Shown here in pieces: positions 42,550-52,262 of a stretch of 64,000 nucleotides of DNA. Positions within the stretch are counted from its first letter, which is position 1, and the number at the start of each line of letters is the position of its first letter. Both the position numbers and the translations under genes were made by a program. Origin of the DNA: Cyanidiococcus yangmingshanensis (Eukaryota; Rhodophyta; Bangiophyceae; Cyanidiales; Cyanidiaceae); contig VWRR01000011.1 of the NCBI GenBank assembly GCA_013995675.1, positions 434,001 to 498,000 on the forward strand. Direction: 5' to 3'. The notes beneath the pieces were generated by a model. The model ran no database searches. It saw nothing but the letters and a program-made list of their open reading frames with translations, and was not told where the DNA came from.

Positions 42550-44475
42550 ATGCCACCGAAGAACAACTCCCGCAAGTTTCGTGCAAAACAAGCACAGCAG
42601 CAACAGAACAAGGCTGCACTGTCCAATGGAACTTCGAAGCCTGATCAGTCTTCGAACGGCTCGCTCTGGCAAGAGGTGGGTTCCGGCAGGGACGCTACTC
42701 GCCAGTCGCGGTTACCTCCTCCGCCCTTGATCGAAGGGGAGGACGGTTACTTTGTGGAAAGAACTGGTCCTGATGCGGCGACACGACGATCAGCATCGAT
42801 GGACATTTGCATTGAGGGCATCAACCTGATGGTCGGACGTCTGGAGTTGCTTTCTTCGGCCGTACTGAAGCTGACTTTTGGCCGAAAGTACGGCCTTGTT
42901 GGTCGTAACGGTGAGGGCAAAACGCAGTTGCTATGTGCGCTGGCGCAACGCAGGCTGCCTGTGCCATCACACATACGTATTGCCCATGTCGAGCAGGAGG
43001 TGGAGGGCGACGAAACTTCAGTGCTCGGGGCTATCCTCCAGAGTGATCGCGAACGCGAATACCTCTTGCACTGGGAGCAGCGACTGCTCCAGGACCACTC
43101 GGATGATGCAGGCGAGGCGCTCATGGAGGTCTACGAACGCCTGGATGAGCTCGGGTCTGACGCAGCCGAGACCCGCGCTTCCATGATCCTGCGCGGTCTC
43201 GGTTTCGACACTGAGGCGCAACAGCGGCCCACGAAGGAGTTTTCCGGTGGCTGGCGGATGCGAATCCGCTTGGCTATGGCACTTTTCCAGCAACCGGACT
43301 TGCTGCTCTTGGACGAAGCGAATAATCACTTGGACTCTGTGTCGCTGCTTTGGCTCGCGCATTTCCTGAAAGCGTGGCCACGAACAGTGCTCATGGTCTC
43401 CCACGATCGATGGCTCTTGAATGAGGTCGCTCAGGATACGATCCTATTGCATCGAAAGCGACTCATCTACTATGGCGGCAACTACGACTCGTATGTGAAG
43501 ACACGCGCAGAGCAGCAGCGGCATGCCATCGCGGTCGCGAGCACGCAACAACGACGTGCTGCAGACCTGAAGAACTTCATTGCCCGTTTCGGACATGGCC
43601 ACAAAAAGATGGCACGTCAAGCTCAGAGCCGGATGAAAATGCTCCAGCGGCTCGAGTCGGAGATGATCCAAGTCGATCAAGACGACCCCTCTCTGCGCAT
43701 AGAGTTTCCAGCGGCGGAGTACCTGCCGCCCCCGCCGTGCATCTCGGTGAACAATTTAGGGTTCCGGTACGCGCCCCAAGGCCCTATGCTGTATCGTAAT
43801 TTGAACTTTGGACTGGATTGCGACTCCCGGGTTGCGATCATCGGGCCGAATGGCGCGGGCAAGTCTACGTTTTTGAAACTGCTCGCAGGGGATATCGTTC
43901 CAAGCGAGGGCTGGATCTCGCGACACCCAAAGCTGCGCATTGCGATGTTCGCGCAACACCATGTCGATTCCATGGGGGACCTCGAGCGAAGCGCGCTAGA
44001 CCATATGCGCAGTTTGTGGCCAACGCTGGAGGCTGCCGAGTGCCGAGCGCTGCTGGGTCGTTTTGGGCTTGGCGGATCCCTGGCGATCATGCCGATGAAG
44101 TTGCTCTCGGGCGGCCAAAAATCTCGAGTCCAGTTTGCTGTGATGGCGGCGATGCGGCCTTCTCTGATGCTCTTTGATGAGGTGACCAACCACTTGGATA
44201 TGGCGACCATCGACAGTTTGGCTGTGGCACTGAACGCCTTCCCTGGTGGTGTAGTCCTGGTGACGCACGATGCTCGTTTCCTGAGTTTGGTTGCGAATGA
44301 GATTTGGATCGTGCGACCGGGGAGGACACGACAGGAATCCGGCACTGTTGAAGTATGGACTGGCGACTACGATGACTACAAGGCAGCTGTTGAGCGGGAA
44401 CTGGAGGAAGCGGGTCTGTTTGCAGCGGCGAAACAGGAAGCTGCAGCACTCGCGCTTCATCGCCTATCCTCGTAA
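42550..44475 (+). CDS. ABC-F ATPase, GCN20/ABCF3-like
   Basis: Soluble twin-ATPase ABC protein of translation, acting on ribosomes. The 641-residue product begins MPPKNNSRKFRAKQAQQQQN. ABC1 has Walker A GRNGEGKT, VEQEVEGDETSVLGAILQSD, signature FSGGWRMRI and Walker B LLLLDEANNHLD; the linker is KMARQAQSRMKMLQRLES; ABC2 has GPNGAGKSTFLKL, FAQHHVDSMGDLERSALDHM, LSGGQKSRV and LMLFDEVTNHLD. Sequence blocks fit GCN20/ABCF3 best, but the long N-terminal GCN1-binding region is absent. Both Walker B boxes lack the usual Pro of DEPTNHLD. Start 42550 is the first ATG in a frame open from 42400. Confidence 0.9.
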   Translation: MPPKNNSRKFRAKQAQQQQNKAALSNGTSKPDQSSNGSLWQEVGSGRDATRQSRLPPPPLIEGEDGYFVERTGPDAATRRSASMDICIEGINLMVGRLELLSSAVLKLTFGRKYGLVGRNGEGKTQLLCALAQRRLPVPSHIRIAHVEQEVEGDETSVLGAILQSDREREYLLHWEQRLLQDHSDDAGEALMEVYERLDELGSDAAETRASMILRGLGFDTEAQQRPTKEFSGGWRMRIRLAMALFQQPDLLLLDEANNHLDSVSLLWLAHFLKAWPRTVLMVSHDRWLLNEVAQDTILLHRKRLIYYGGNYDSYVKTRAEQQRHAIAVASTQQRRAADLKNFIARFGHGHKKMARQAQSRMKMLQRLESEMIQVDQDDPSLRIEFPAAEYLPPPPCISVNNLGFRYAPQGPMLYRNLNFGLDCDSRVAIIGPNGAGKSTFLKLLAGDIVPSEGWISRHPKLRIAMFAQHHVDSMGDLERSALDHMRSLWPTLEAAECRALLGRFGLGGSLAIMPMKLLSGGQKSRVQFAVMAAMRPSLMLFDEVTNHLDMATIDSLAVALNAFPGGVVLVTHDARFLSLVANEIWIVRPGRTRQESGTVEVWTGDYDDYKAAVERELEEAGLFAAAKQEAAALALHRLSS

Positions 44476-46344
44476 CGCTGGCCTTTGATAGGTTGCTGCG
44501 CGCCTGCTAGCTCGACAATGCATATGAGTTGCTTTGTACCGTACATGAGCGTTTACGAGGCAGGCATGGATGCTCGGTGGCACCACGGATTCGTGTCGTG
44601 AAACGAGGACCTTGTGGTGACATCTGCGAACGGCGCTATGCTGAGTGATCCCTCTCCTGACTGCGATCTGGACGGGAACACCACGGCATCCCGATCTGAA
44701 CTCGAGCTTTTGCTTTGCAGCTTCGAGCACAAGATAGGTATGGCGTTGGAGCCCATTCATGGCACTTGATCTCGACGGGTGATTTGACAGCGCTCAAACT
44801 GCTTTGTCTTTTGACGGTTCGCCTTTCATGAAGTTGCGAGTTCTATTTTCCCGGAACAAGGAACGAGGCCGCGCTCCAAGTTCACGGGCATCGCGCAAAC
44901 GCGATGGTGTAAAGTGATGCATCGTGTCAAAAGCTCGTTCTAGATGCAGCAATCAGCGAGCGGCCATCGCCCGACATGAGCATGCGCGTATCTATCCACC
45001 GTGGCGCCAGTGAAGCGCTTTACAAGAATCTGTCAATGAACGCAATGGTGTGCGCATCGCATTTGGTCTCCAAGACCATCGTTGCAATGAGGGCGCGGTA
45101 TCTATGGCTCATGGTGTGTTTTCCCAGACCCGTTGGGTCAAGCACTCGTTACGAAGCCGCGTCTGACGTCGTGCCTCCTGGGGCATCACCAGATTTGATC
45201 AAGGCTCAGTGGCCGTATGGATCGTCTCAGCGTGAAGGGTCCCCGCACACACACACACACTGTTGATCTGAGTTCGTCTATTCAAAGCGATCCCCTGTGT
45301 GGTATCCATGCGAGTCTAGCCTGTGTCGACACCACGACGCCGAAGGATATGGAACTCGATGGAATGAGCGAGAGAATCGTATTGACCGGATTTCAGCTAG
45401 CTGCGCATGGTGGTCTCGCGAGACACCCCAGAATCGTGGAGTCTAGACGAGTAGCGCACCGATAACCTTGGATGGCCGACTAGACGCAGACTAAAAGAAA
45501 ACGCAGTCATTATCTTGAGGACTATTTCCCGGTGCAGATACAATGCTCGGCGACGACGGGTTTTAAAAGTCGAGCCAGTGTTGGCATCAAACCCGAGCCC
45601 AATCTTCACAATGAAGCATTCCTGACCAAATCGTACACATGCGCGTCCCTGGAACACCAATTGCTCCCGACTGCAACGAAAACGCACCTGCAGGTGGTCG
45701 CTACACCAGGAAAGAGATGCACTCAAACAACTGCTGGCAATATGACAACCATGGGCTCATCCCGAATTTCTAGCACACCCAGCGACCTCAACAACAACTG
45801 GATGCTACACTACACTCTGGCGAATGCAGTCCCGTCGACACGAGCCATGCGTATCATGGTGCAATTATTCGACCGGCTCCGCGTCCATTGCAGTCACCCA
45901 CGTTCTGCCGTCGTCACCGTAAATGCGCGATCGCAGCAGCCGGAGGCCACAGCCAAGGTCGCTCTCTCAATCGGGCCGCGCTGCCATCGGGTGCGATGGT
46001 TTCCCGCCAAACGACACGTCGTCGTGCAGGCGTCATTTCGACGCGGAACACGTCGACCTCGTGTGGCGTCGGTGCGCCAGCACACGTGTTGCCCTGAACC
46101 CATGATCTCGACTATCATCGTGATCATCCTGATGACTGCTGTCATTGTACGACCGTGATGGTTGCCGTGGCGCTGTTGCGGCCATCATGATGAACGCCAT
46201 CAAGATGCGATCTAATGATTCGCACGATCCATAATCATCTTTACCATTGTACAATGATTTTGATCATTACCATGTACATATTCTTCATGGTTCTCGTTAC
46301 CGCATGATCCATGATCATCTTTCTCATCGAATGATGAAACATCT
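44476..46344. other. Intergenic region with GAT/ATC-rich tract
   Basis: 1.9 kb with no supportable gene. It has (CA)7 at about 45246-45260 and a degenerate ATC/GAT-rich tract at about 46095-46350. A plus-strand frame 45532-46158 is judged spurious. Confidence 0.35.
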
Positions 46345-46350
46345 ATGATC
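46095..46350. repeat. Degenerate ATC/GAT-rich tract
   Basis: Many ATGATC, ATCAT and GATGAT units occur on both strands over about 250 bp, for example at 46105-46140, 46245-46275 and 46305-46350. It looks like a decayed trinucleotide microsatellite with frequent short palindromes (TGATCA, ATGATCAT). Confidence 0.5.
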
Positions 46351-46596
46351 AGTCGCTCTGGACCTGTCAAAGGGCACGAGGCCAATCGCGCGACAACAAC
46401 GGATCGCGTGACGACGCGTGGCCGATTCGATCAACCCCGTGGTGGCGTCGTGGCCGCTTCTCGCCGGCGTGCGAGCCATCGACGACGCGCTACCCCGCTG
46501 GACGAATCGCGACTGAACGAGCAGGGTTTGTTCGAACGGCACTCGAGCGCACAATACGCTTACTGGTGGCCGATCTGGCCTCTACTTTTTGACTAG
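46345..46596 (+). CDS. Candidate small protein, 83 residues
   Basis: ATG-led frame, basic in the first 50 residues (RVTTRGRFDQPRGG, ASRRRASHRRRATP), then a less random-looking tail, LDESRLNEQGLFERHSS and AQYAYWWPIWPLLFD. The tail would suit a short membrane or peripheral segment rich in Trp and Pro. It lies 244 bp before the Trp-rich protein gene, in the same orientation. I recognise no family; it may be spurious, since a similar-length frame exists antisense. Confidence 0.3.
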   Translation: MISRSGPVKGHEANRATTTDRVTTRGRFDQPRGGVVAASRRRASHRRRATPLDESRLNEQGLFERHSSAQYAYWWPIWPLLFD

Positions 46597-46840
46597 AGCA
46601 CTGTTGAGTGCTGGTTTGTGTGTGTGTGGTGAGCGTCTAGAGAGGTAACTAGAGTGAACATCGAAGTGTTACTCGGTGTTCCTGGGGGGGCCTGGAAACG
46701 ACTGGCCAACGGACGGCGCAACGGATAGCGCGGCGGGGTTGACCTCGTGCTACCGTTCTCCCGCAGTTCGGTAGTGTGTTTGTGCGCACACTGGTGAGGT
46801 ATCGGGGAAAGGTCGTTGTGGGCTGTGGTTCTCCGGTGCG

Positions 46841-48139
46841 ATGCAGAGGGCACACTCGGTACCGTCCCAGCTGACGCTTCTTTCTGTGCTCCAGAGGGAC
46901 GCGGCAGCGGCGGAAAACCTCCGCATCAGCAAGTCGACCCTGCTTCATGTACAGAACCAACAACAGCGCCAACGAATGGCGCTCCAGGGTAATCATACCA
47001 GTGCTTATGGAAGCAGCAGTCAGGCACCGCCTCCGGCTGCGTCGTCAACACTGGTTGCAGCGCTGGAGGAGGCCGCTGCGAAGAGCGAGAACGGTGGCGC
47101 TGTTGCCCTGTCAACGACTGCGCGCACTGCTGGCTCATCTCAACGGAACAAAGCTGATCGAGGTGCCGCTGGTGAGCGAACGGCGAACGGTACGAGCAGA
47201 TTGAAGGAGAACGGCCGAACGGACCACCGAGTTGGGGGACGCGGTCGGACGGCACGTCAGCACGAGCCCCAGGCTGGCTCTCGTCCCACGGTCGCACAGC
47301 CTGGGCTCGGGGGCGACTTTCGGCTCCGACGGAGTGCCACAACAGGGGCACTTGATGTGATTCGCGAGGCCTCGCTCGACGAGGAACTGGAGGAACTCGA
47401 TGACATAACGTTGCGGGAGCACTGGAAGCGGCTAGATGCCTGGGGTATCACGAGCTCAACCTCGAGCGCGAACTCGTCTCCGCGTTCGAGTCCGGCGATC
47501 TCGCCTGCAGAGATGCCCCATGAATGTGGGTGGATCGAAACAAACGGCCCGCGCTCAGCCTGCTCCGCTGAACACCTCCAGCGGCGGAGTTTCTCGCGCA
47601 AGGACGCGATGGACATACTTGCAGAGCAGTTGCGTGCGGAGCAAGTACGACGAGATCGCGACACTGAACGGCAGCGGTTGCTGGAAGTAGCGCGTTCGCA
47701 CCAGTCGCGCGCTTCTAGTCAGCGTTTGCGGGAGGGCGGCCCGAATGAGAACGCCAATGTCGCCTCGGCGCCGATGATGGGTCTTCCCTGGCCCGATGAC
47801 TCGTTTCATCTCCAAGGTCACGATCACGTCATGCAGCCGCCAGAAATGTGGCGTGTACAAGCTCATGGCTTTCTCATTGGCCATCAGATGCATACCAATG
47901 AGCACGGCGGCTGGTGGGTGGAGCGCTGGGGTCAGCGCCGGGTGAACCCGAACGGCCCCCTCACTGGCGATGAACGAAACGATTATGTACGATTCGGAGA
48001 CAAATTCGGGATTGACCCAGACGGGGGCAGATGGTCAGAATGGTGGCTCGAGCTACCAGAGCGACCTGGTGTCGCTCGAGGACACAAATGGGGACGCAAA
48101 ACCAACGGCTCTGAATGGAATGATGAATGGGAGCGCTAA
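46841..48139 (+). CDS. Unknown protein with C-terminal Trp-rich repeats
   Basis: Family not recognised. The 432-residue product has a Gln/Ala/Ser-rich N-terminus (about 1-150), a helical middle with an acidic patch (EASLDEELEELDDITLREHW), a charged coiled region (MDILAEQLRAEQVRRDRDTE) and a compact C-terminus of about 100 residues with repeated Trp-Gly/Trp-Glu units: GGWWVERWGQRR, GGRWSEWWLELP, GHKWGRKTNGSEWNDEWE. Such WWxERWG/GxKWG/WxExW units occur in plant and algal proteins of unknown or plastid function. Start 46841 is ATG, and the frame is intact. The role is unknown. Confidence 0.68.
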   Translation: MQRAHSVPSQLTLLSVLQRDAAAAENLRISKSTLLHVQNQQQRQRMALQGNHTSAYGSSSQAPPPAASSTLVAALEEAAAKSENGGAVALSTTARTAGSSQRNKADRGAAGERTANGTSRLKENGRTDHRVGGRGRTARQHEPQAGSRPTVAQPGLGGDFRLRRSATTGALDVIREASLDEELEELDDITLREHWKRLDAWGITSSTSSANSSPRSSPAISPAEMPHECGWIETNGPRSACSAEHLQRRSFSRKDAMDILAEQLRAEQVRRDRDTERQRLLEVARSHQSRASSQRLREGGPNENANVASAPMMGLPWPDDSFHLQGHDHVMQPPEMWRVQAHGFLIGHQMHTNEHGGWWVERWGQRRVNPNGPLTGDERNDYVRFGDKFGIDPDGGRWSEWWLELPERPGVARGHKWGRKTNGSEWNDEWER

Positions 48140-48493
48140 TACGGGAAATCAGAACACCGTTAAGATGCGATGACCAGACCAAGGCCTTTACATGGCTCTG
48201 TATATTTGTGAAAAACCAAGCACGGGTTTGACTCGCTTTCCGTTATGTCTCGGGCGTCGACTGGTCGCGTGAGAGGCCAGGCCACCCATGTAGCTCAAAG
48301 AAATCGTCTATTTTAAAAGCGCTACAAGCACCTGGTAACAGAACTTTCGCACGACAAGAAATACCAGTCGTCGCGAACGCTGAACCGCCACCTGCGTAAA
48401 ACAAAGTCACGTTCCTCCTCCTCCAAGCGCATACCAACGCCAGCAGCCACACTTGAGCCACACCCTCGACCCCTTCACGTTCAAGCGTACAGG
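48140..48493. other. Intergenic region
   Basis: 354 bp between convergent genes; nothing recognised. Confidence 0.4.
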
Positions 48494-48652
48494 TCAGGCA
48501 GCAGTCCCGAACAAGGTCCGAAATGCGTCGATCACGAGCGGCGTTGCTCGAAGCACAATAAAGTACGCTCCCAAGGTCAACGCGTTCTGACGCATCGCTG
48601 CGTTCAACTGCTCCTTCGAAGGTGGCGCACTCGGTAGCAAGGCGGGATCCAT
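48494..48652 (-). CDS. TOM6: TOM6-like small subunit of the mitochondrial import channel
   Basis: A 52-residue frame: MDPALLPSAPPSKEQLNAAM then RQNALTLGAYFIVLRATPLVIDAF and RTLFGTAA. It shares with plant TOM6 the order K..QL...........L.G.....R..P.V...F, that is, a short hydrophilic head, one outer-membrane helix with an internal Arg and Pro, and a very short tail. TOM6 stabilises the TOM40 channel. ATG at 48652 and TGA at 48494 were checked base by base. The match is by pattern over about 35 residues, so TOM5 or TOM7 relatives or another tail-anchored microprotein remain possible. Confidence 0.5.
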   Translation of the reverse strand: MDPALLPSAPPSKEQLNAAMRQNALTLGAYFIVLRATPLVIDAFRTLFGTAA

Positions 48653-49316
48653 CACGCTTCTGGTTCCTGTCCTGACTCTACGTCAACGAACGAAGCGCGA
48701 CTCGAGAGAATACGTCCCGAGACGACTTGCGGCCAGAGCGCTCCGTAGGTGGGCGCGTCGTCTGCACGCGGTCGATCCCCAACAGAGTGAGGACTTTTCT
48801 ATACAAAAAGGAAATATCGACCCTTGACAGATGCAGGTCGGCAGCGTTCCTGTCTCGGGCGCACATCTGTGCAACGATCTGGCGTTCGCGTGCTCCTGTC
48901 CTGAACTGCCTCTGGAACGATCACTTTTCGGGTGTTCAAGTCTCCAAACGTGCGTGCACATAGGTAAGGAGAGCGCGTATGCAACTACCCGGTGTCCCGC
49001 GAGAACAGAGGCGCGGGCTGCATGCGCAGTGACCGAGTCTGGTGTTGGGCTCTCTGCCACGCACTCCTGAGGCGAGAGCGGTTGCAGTTCTGCGTTTGGT
49101 CGGCTCCCTGGGGACTCGTTCGGCGGCATCAAAGTGGCTTGCACCTGGCCTCGTGTCTTGCTCCGGGGCTTGGAGGCGTCACCACCTTGCGTGTCGTTGG
49201 TTCGGTTTTGGCAGGGCTCGCGCTGGGTCTTTGCACAAACGAGACGAAGGTGCTTGCTGCGAACGAGAGGCACGCAACGAAGTCTTGTGCGTGTGAAACT
49301 GGGACGAACGCGCAGC
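48653..49316. other. Divergent intergenic region
   Basis: 660 bp between the TOM6-like gene and PIMT. The PIMT frame is open from 49134 without ATG. Confidence 0.4.
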
Positions 49317-50267
49317 ATGGCGTGGCGCGCATCCGGGCGCTCCAATACGGAGCTTGTACAGAACCTGAAACGGGTTGGTTTAATCCAGTCGCCTGTGGTG
49401 GAGAAGGCATTTCTTGCGGTCGATCGGGGACACTTTGTGCCGGTCGGGCGGCGAATCGAGCAACGGCCCACTGAGGCGCCAGCACACGCCAGTGCACAAG
49501 GTTCGTTGTCCGTACCGTCCTCGATGGTTTTCCCGTCCCCACGAAACGATGAACGGGACGAGTTTGCGCAGAACGATCCCTATGAGGACAGTCCGCAATA
49601 TATTGGGTATTACGCGACGATTTCAGCACCACACATTCAGGCCATGTGTGCAGAGCTTTTGCTACCGTATGTGGGTCGCTCGGGAGCACGAATTCTGGAT
49701 ATTGGGAGCGGCACCGGGTATCTCACCGCTATCTTGGCGAAAATGGGTGAGTTCGCGTTGCAGGCGACAACCGAGACCAGCGTCGATCACCGCGAATCGT
49801 CTGAAACGATTCGCATGGAACCTGCCTCGACATCAGTCGCATCGTCAGTGATTCTACCGCGTGTCTTTGGGGTCGATCACATCCGACCGCTGGTCGAGGA
49901 CTCGGAGCGGAACGTGCGCGCAAGCAATCCTGAGTTGGTTGCTGAGCGACGGGTGGTGTTTAAGGCCGATGATGGGCGACTTGGGTGGCCTGAGTATGCT
50001 CCATACGACGCGATTCACGTTGGTGCCGCTGCGGATGTGGTGCCGCGGCCACTCCTGGAGCAACTCAAACCGGGAGGGCGTATGGTGATCCCGGTCGGCC
50101 CCGAGGGTGGCGACCAGAAACTCATCGCAATCGATCGCGATGAAGCGGATCCATCCAAATATGTTCAGAAAGATATTACAGGCGTTCGTTATGTGCCGTT
50201 ATGTGATCTGGCTTATCAATGGCAAGGCGCGCTGAATGCCGAACCCGAGGAAGAGGAGAAACTGTGA
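49317..50267 (+). CDS. PCMT: Protein-L-isoaspartate O-methyltransferase
   Basis: Repairs isoaspartyl residues in aged proteins using S-adenosylmethionine. The 316-residue product begins MAWRASGRSNTELVQNLKRVG, the eukaryotic PIMT start (MAW.S.G.....L..NL). Then come VEKAFLAVDRGHFVP, DSPQYIGYYATISAPHIQAM, SAM motif I ARILDIGSGTGYLTAILAKM (about 125-140), VFGVDHIRPLVEDS, YDAIHVGAAADVVPRPLLEQ and LKPGGRMVIPVGPEGGDQ. It is about 90 residues longer than animal PIMT owing to two insertions, one before the DSPQ block and one after motif I. The first ATG coincides with the family start. Confidence 0.93.
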   Translation: MAWRASGRSNTELVQNLKRVGLIQSPVVEKAFLAVDRGHFVPVGRRIEQRPTEAPAHASAQGSLSVPSSMVFPSPRNDERDEFAQNDPYEDSPQYIGYYATISAPHIQAMCAELLLPYVGRSGARILDIGSGTGYLTAILAKMGEFALQATTETSVDHRESSETIRMEPASTSVASSVILPRVFGVDHIRPLVEDSERNVRASNPELVAERRVVFKADDGRLGWPEYAPYDAIHVGAAADVVPRPLLEQLKPGGRMVIPVGPEGGDQKLIAIDRDEADPSKYVQKDITGVRYVPLCDLAYQWQGALNAEPEEEEKL

Positions 50268-50973
50268 CATGTACGTTCCGGGTGAGTCGCGTTGAAAGGG
50301 GTGTCATGTATCTGACCTGATCATTCGCAGGCGGAGATCTCACAAGTCACATAACCGGGGTCAGTGTTTGGTTTCATCCACGCCAGGCTGGTACATAGCA
50401 GCAGCGAGCTCCCGCCGGGCGCCCGCCACGCGATGTTCCGCAAACGAGTGCATTTGCCAAGGCACACGGGGGTACCTTCTTACGTGTTCCACGGCGATTC
50501 CCAGCTACAAAGTGTGTTGACACGAGCTTTCGTCGATGGGCCGCGCGGTTGACCACGAAAGTCCTATTCGTCCCGGCCTCGAATCAACGCTGGGCATGCG
50601 AACGTGGATACCGCCGACAGTGAACATTCAACGCGCCTTCTTGACTTGGCTCGTTTGTGCGCAGCGTTTTTGTCGGCCGCGCGATGCCTCAAAGGTTCAC
50701 AAAGGCCACGGAGACGTTGTCATCAAGTTGAATCGTAGCGCAAGGAGAGTGGATAGGAGAGCATGTCCCTAGGAGGGTGCACGCACCTAATCGAGGCGGT
50801 ATCTCCGAGCTTGCGAGGCGTGCGACCGCCTCACAAAGACATTCAGTGCTGATCAAGATGGTAAATGGCTCTCGGTCCGTGGATTCGTTGATACAAGCGA
50901 TCCATCCTGGACGCTGCTCGAACGGTTGACGGTTGCTTTTTGCGACGGATAGACAAGGGATGCATAAAGTCAC
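50268..50973. other. Intergenic region
   Basis: 700 bp between convergent PIMT and VTA1. Nothing recognised. Confidence 0.4.
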
Positions 50974-52074
50974 TTACGGGGCACTGGATTCGCTTCGGCG
51001 CGTTTCCAACGATACCACAGCATCTACAGCACTGCTCTCTCGAGGCGCATCCAGGGGCGTAAGCAACGCGAGGGCTTCTCGCAGCTCCTTCGCAGCTGTC
51101 TCGTCGTCGTCGAATTCGATGGCGCTCAGGGCGGAGCGTACATGTCGCCGGAAAGCCTGCCGCGTCCCGACGGCCACGCCGTGACCTGGCGAGCACGGCG
51201 ACTGGTCGGCTCCGTTCCCAGCTTGATCGCTCTCTTGGTATCGCGGCCCATTCCTCTCTGCTGCGACCGGACCATTCTTCGCGCTTCGGACAGATACAAT
51301 TGGCGTCGAAGAGGAATGGCCTATCGTCGCTGACTTGGGATCCGCATCCAGCGACACGGTCTCGTCGGTCTCCAGTGATTCAGGAACACCTCTGGAGCCG
51401 ATCCCAGCGTCGCGCTTTTCGCCATATGGAAGAGCGTCTTTTGCAATCGAGTCAGGATCCGAGACCGATGCCAGCCGCCCCCCGTTCGCGGGTCGACCCG
51501 TCTCCTGAGCCCGTGGCGTCTCTCGCAGCGCCTTTCGAATAGAGACGCACCTGTACTGTGCATAGCGAATCTGCTGCGACAACTGCTCCCAGAACGCTGA
51601 AGTATCCTCCGCATCAATGTAGGTCTCACGTGAGCTCGCGCCATCACTCAGACGGAACTGCTCCAGGGCCTGGAGAAAGATCGAGGCCGCATAGAACTTG
51701 GCGGCTGTATCGACCGTGGGCTGCAGCCGACGCTCCTCCCGCTCCGCGCGCTCAAAAATACGCAACGCAAAACGATGCATGTAATCGAACGCCTCGTGGC
51801 GAAAGATCGAGGACCACTCGCTCGACGACAGGACTCGCTTCTTCAGGGACTCGAGACCGTTCATCTCGTCCATCAGAAAAACAGCGACCCGTTTCTGTTC
51901 GGAGGCGTCAATAAGCTGCCTACGAATACCAAGACCCTGCTCTACTGCGTACAACCGGGTGAAGTAGGAGACCACCGGCTCGAGGTGCTCCACTTCACGA
52001 CCGCGGGCGAAAAACGGGTACAGACCCTGCAGCGCCTCGGGCACAGATGCCATAACGCCTTGGTCCCTGTCCAT
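50974..52074 (-). CDS. VTA1: VTA1/LIP5, ESCRT-III Vps4 cofactor
   Basis: Positive regulator of the AAA ATPase Vps4 in multivesicular-body sorting. The 366-residue product has the N-terminal tandem-MIT region: LYPFFARGREVEHLEPVVSY, FTRLYAVEQGLGIRR, VAVFLMDEMNGLESLKKRV, YMHRFALRIFERAEREERR, TAAKFYAASIFLQALEQF. A long Ser/Asp/Arg-rich linker follows, then the short C-terminal Vps4-binding helical pair: RHVRSALSAIEFDDDETAAK and ELREALALLTPLDA. A second ATG at 52053 (MASVPEALQG) is the likelier biological start; seven residues separate the two. Confidence 0.88.
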   Translation of the reverse strand: MDRDQGVMASVPEALQGLYPFFARGREVEHLEPVVSYFTRLYAVEQGLGIRRQLIDASEQKRVAVFLMDEMNGLESLKKRVLSSSEWSSIFRHEAFDYMHRFALRIFERAEREERRLQPTVDTAAKFYAASIFLQALEQFRLSDGASSRETYIDAEDTSAFWEQLSQQIRYAQYRCVSIRKALRETPRAQETGRPANGGRLASVSDPDSIAKDALPYGEKRDAGIGSRGVPESLETDETVSLDADPKSATIGHSSSTPIVSVRSAKNGPVAAERNGPRYQESDQAGNGADQSPCSPGHGVAVGTRQAFRRHVRSALSAIEFDDDETAAKELREALALLTPLDAPRESSAVDAVVSLETRRSESSAP

Positions 52075-52262
52075 ACGAAAGACGAAGACGTGACCAGTGA
52101 GTTTTAAACAAGATGAATCAGCCACCGATACACTTTGAAAAAGGTTAGCGCCCCCGACACTTTCCAAAGAGGTGTTATCGACAACAACAACAACAAATCC
52201 TGATACGGGACACGCATCGATGCGTGCAGTAGCCCGAGTGCGTGTCCAGTGCGCGCGCACGC

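Noticed and set aside
45532-46158. 208-codon plus-strand frame ending in a hydrophobic stretch
   Set aside because: The hydrophobic end comes from the ATC/GAT-rich tract, and composition elsewhere looks random.
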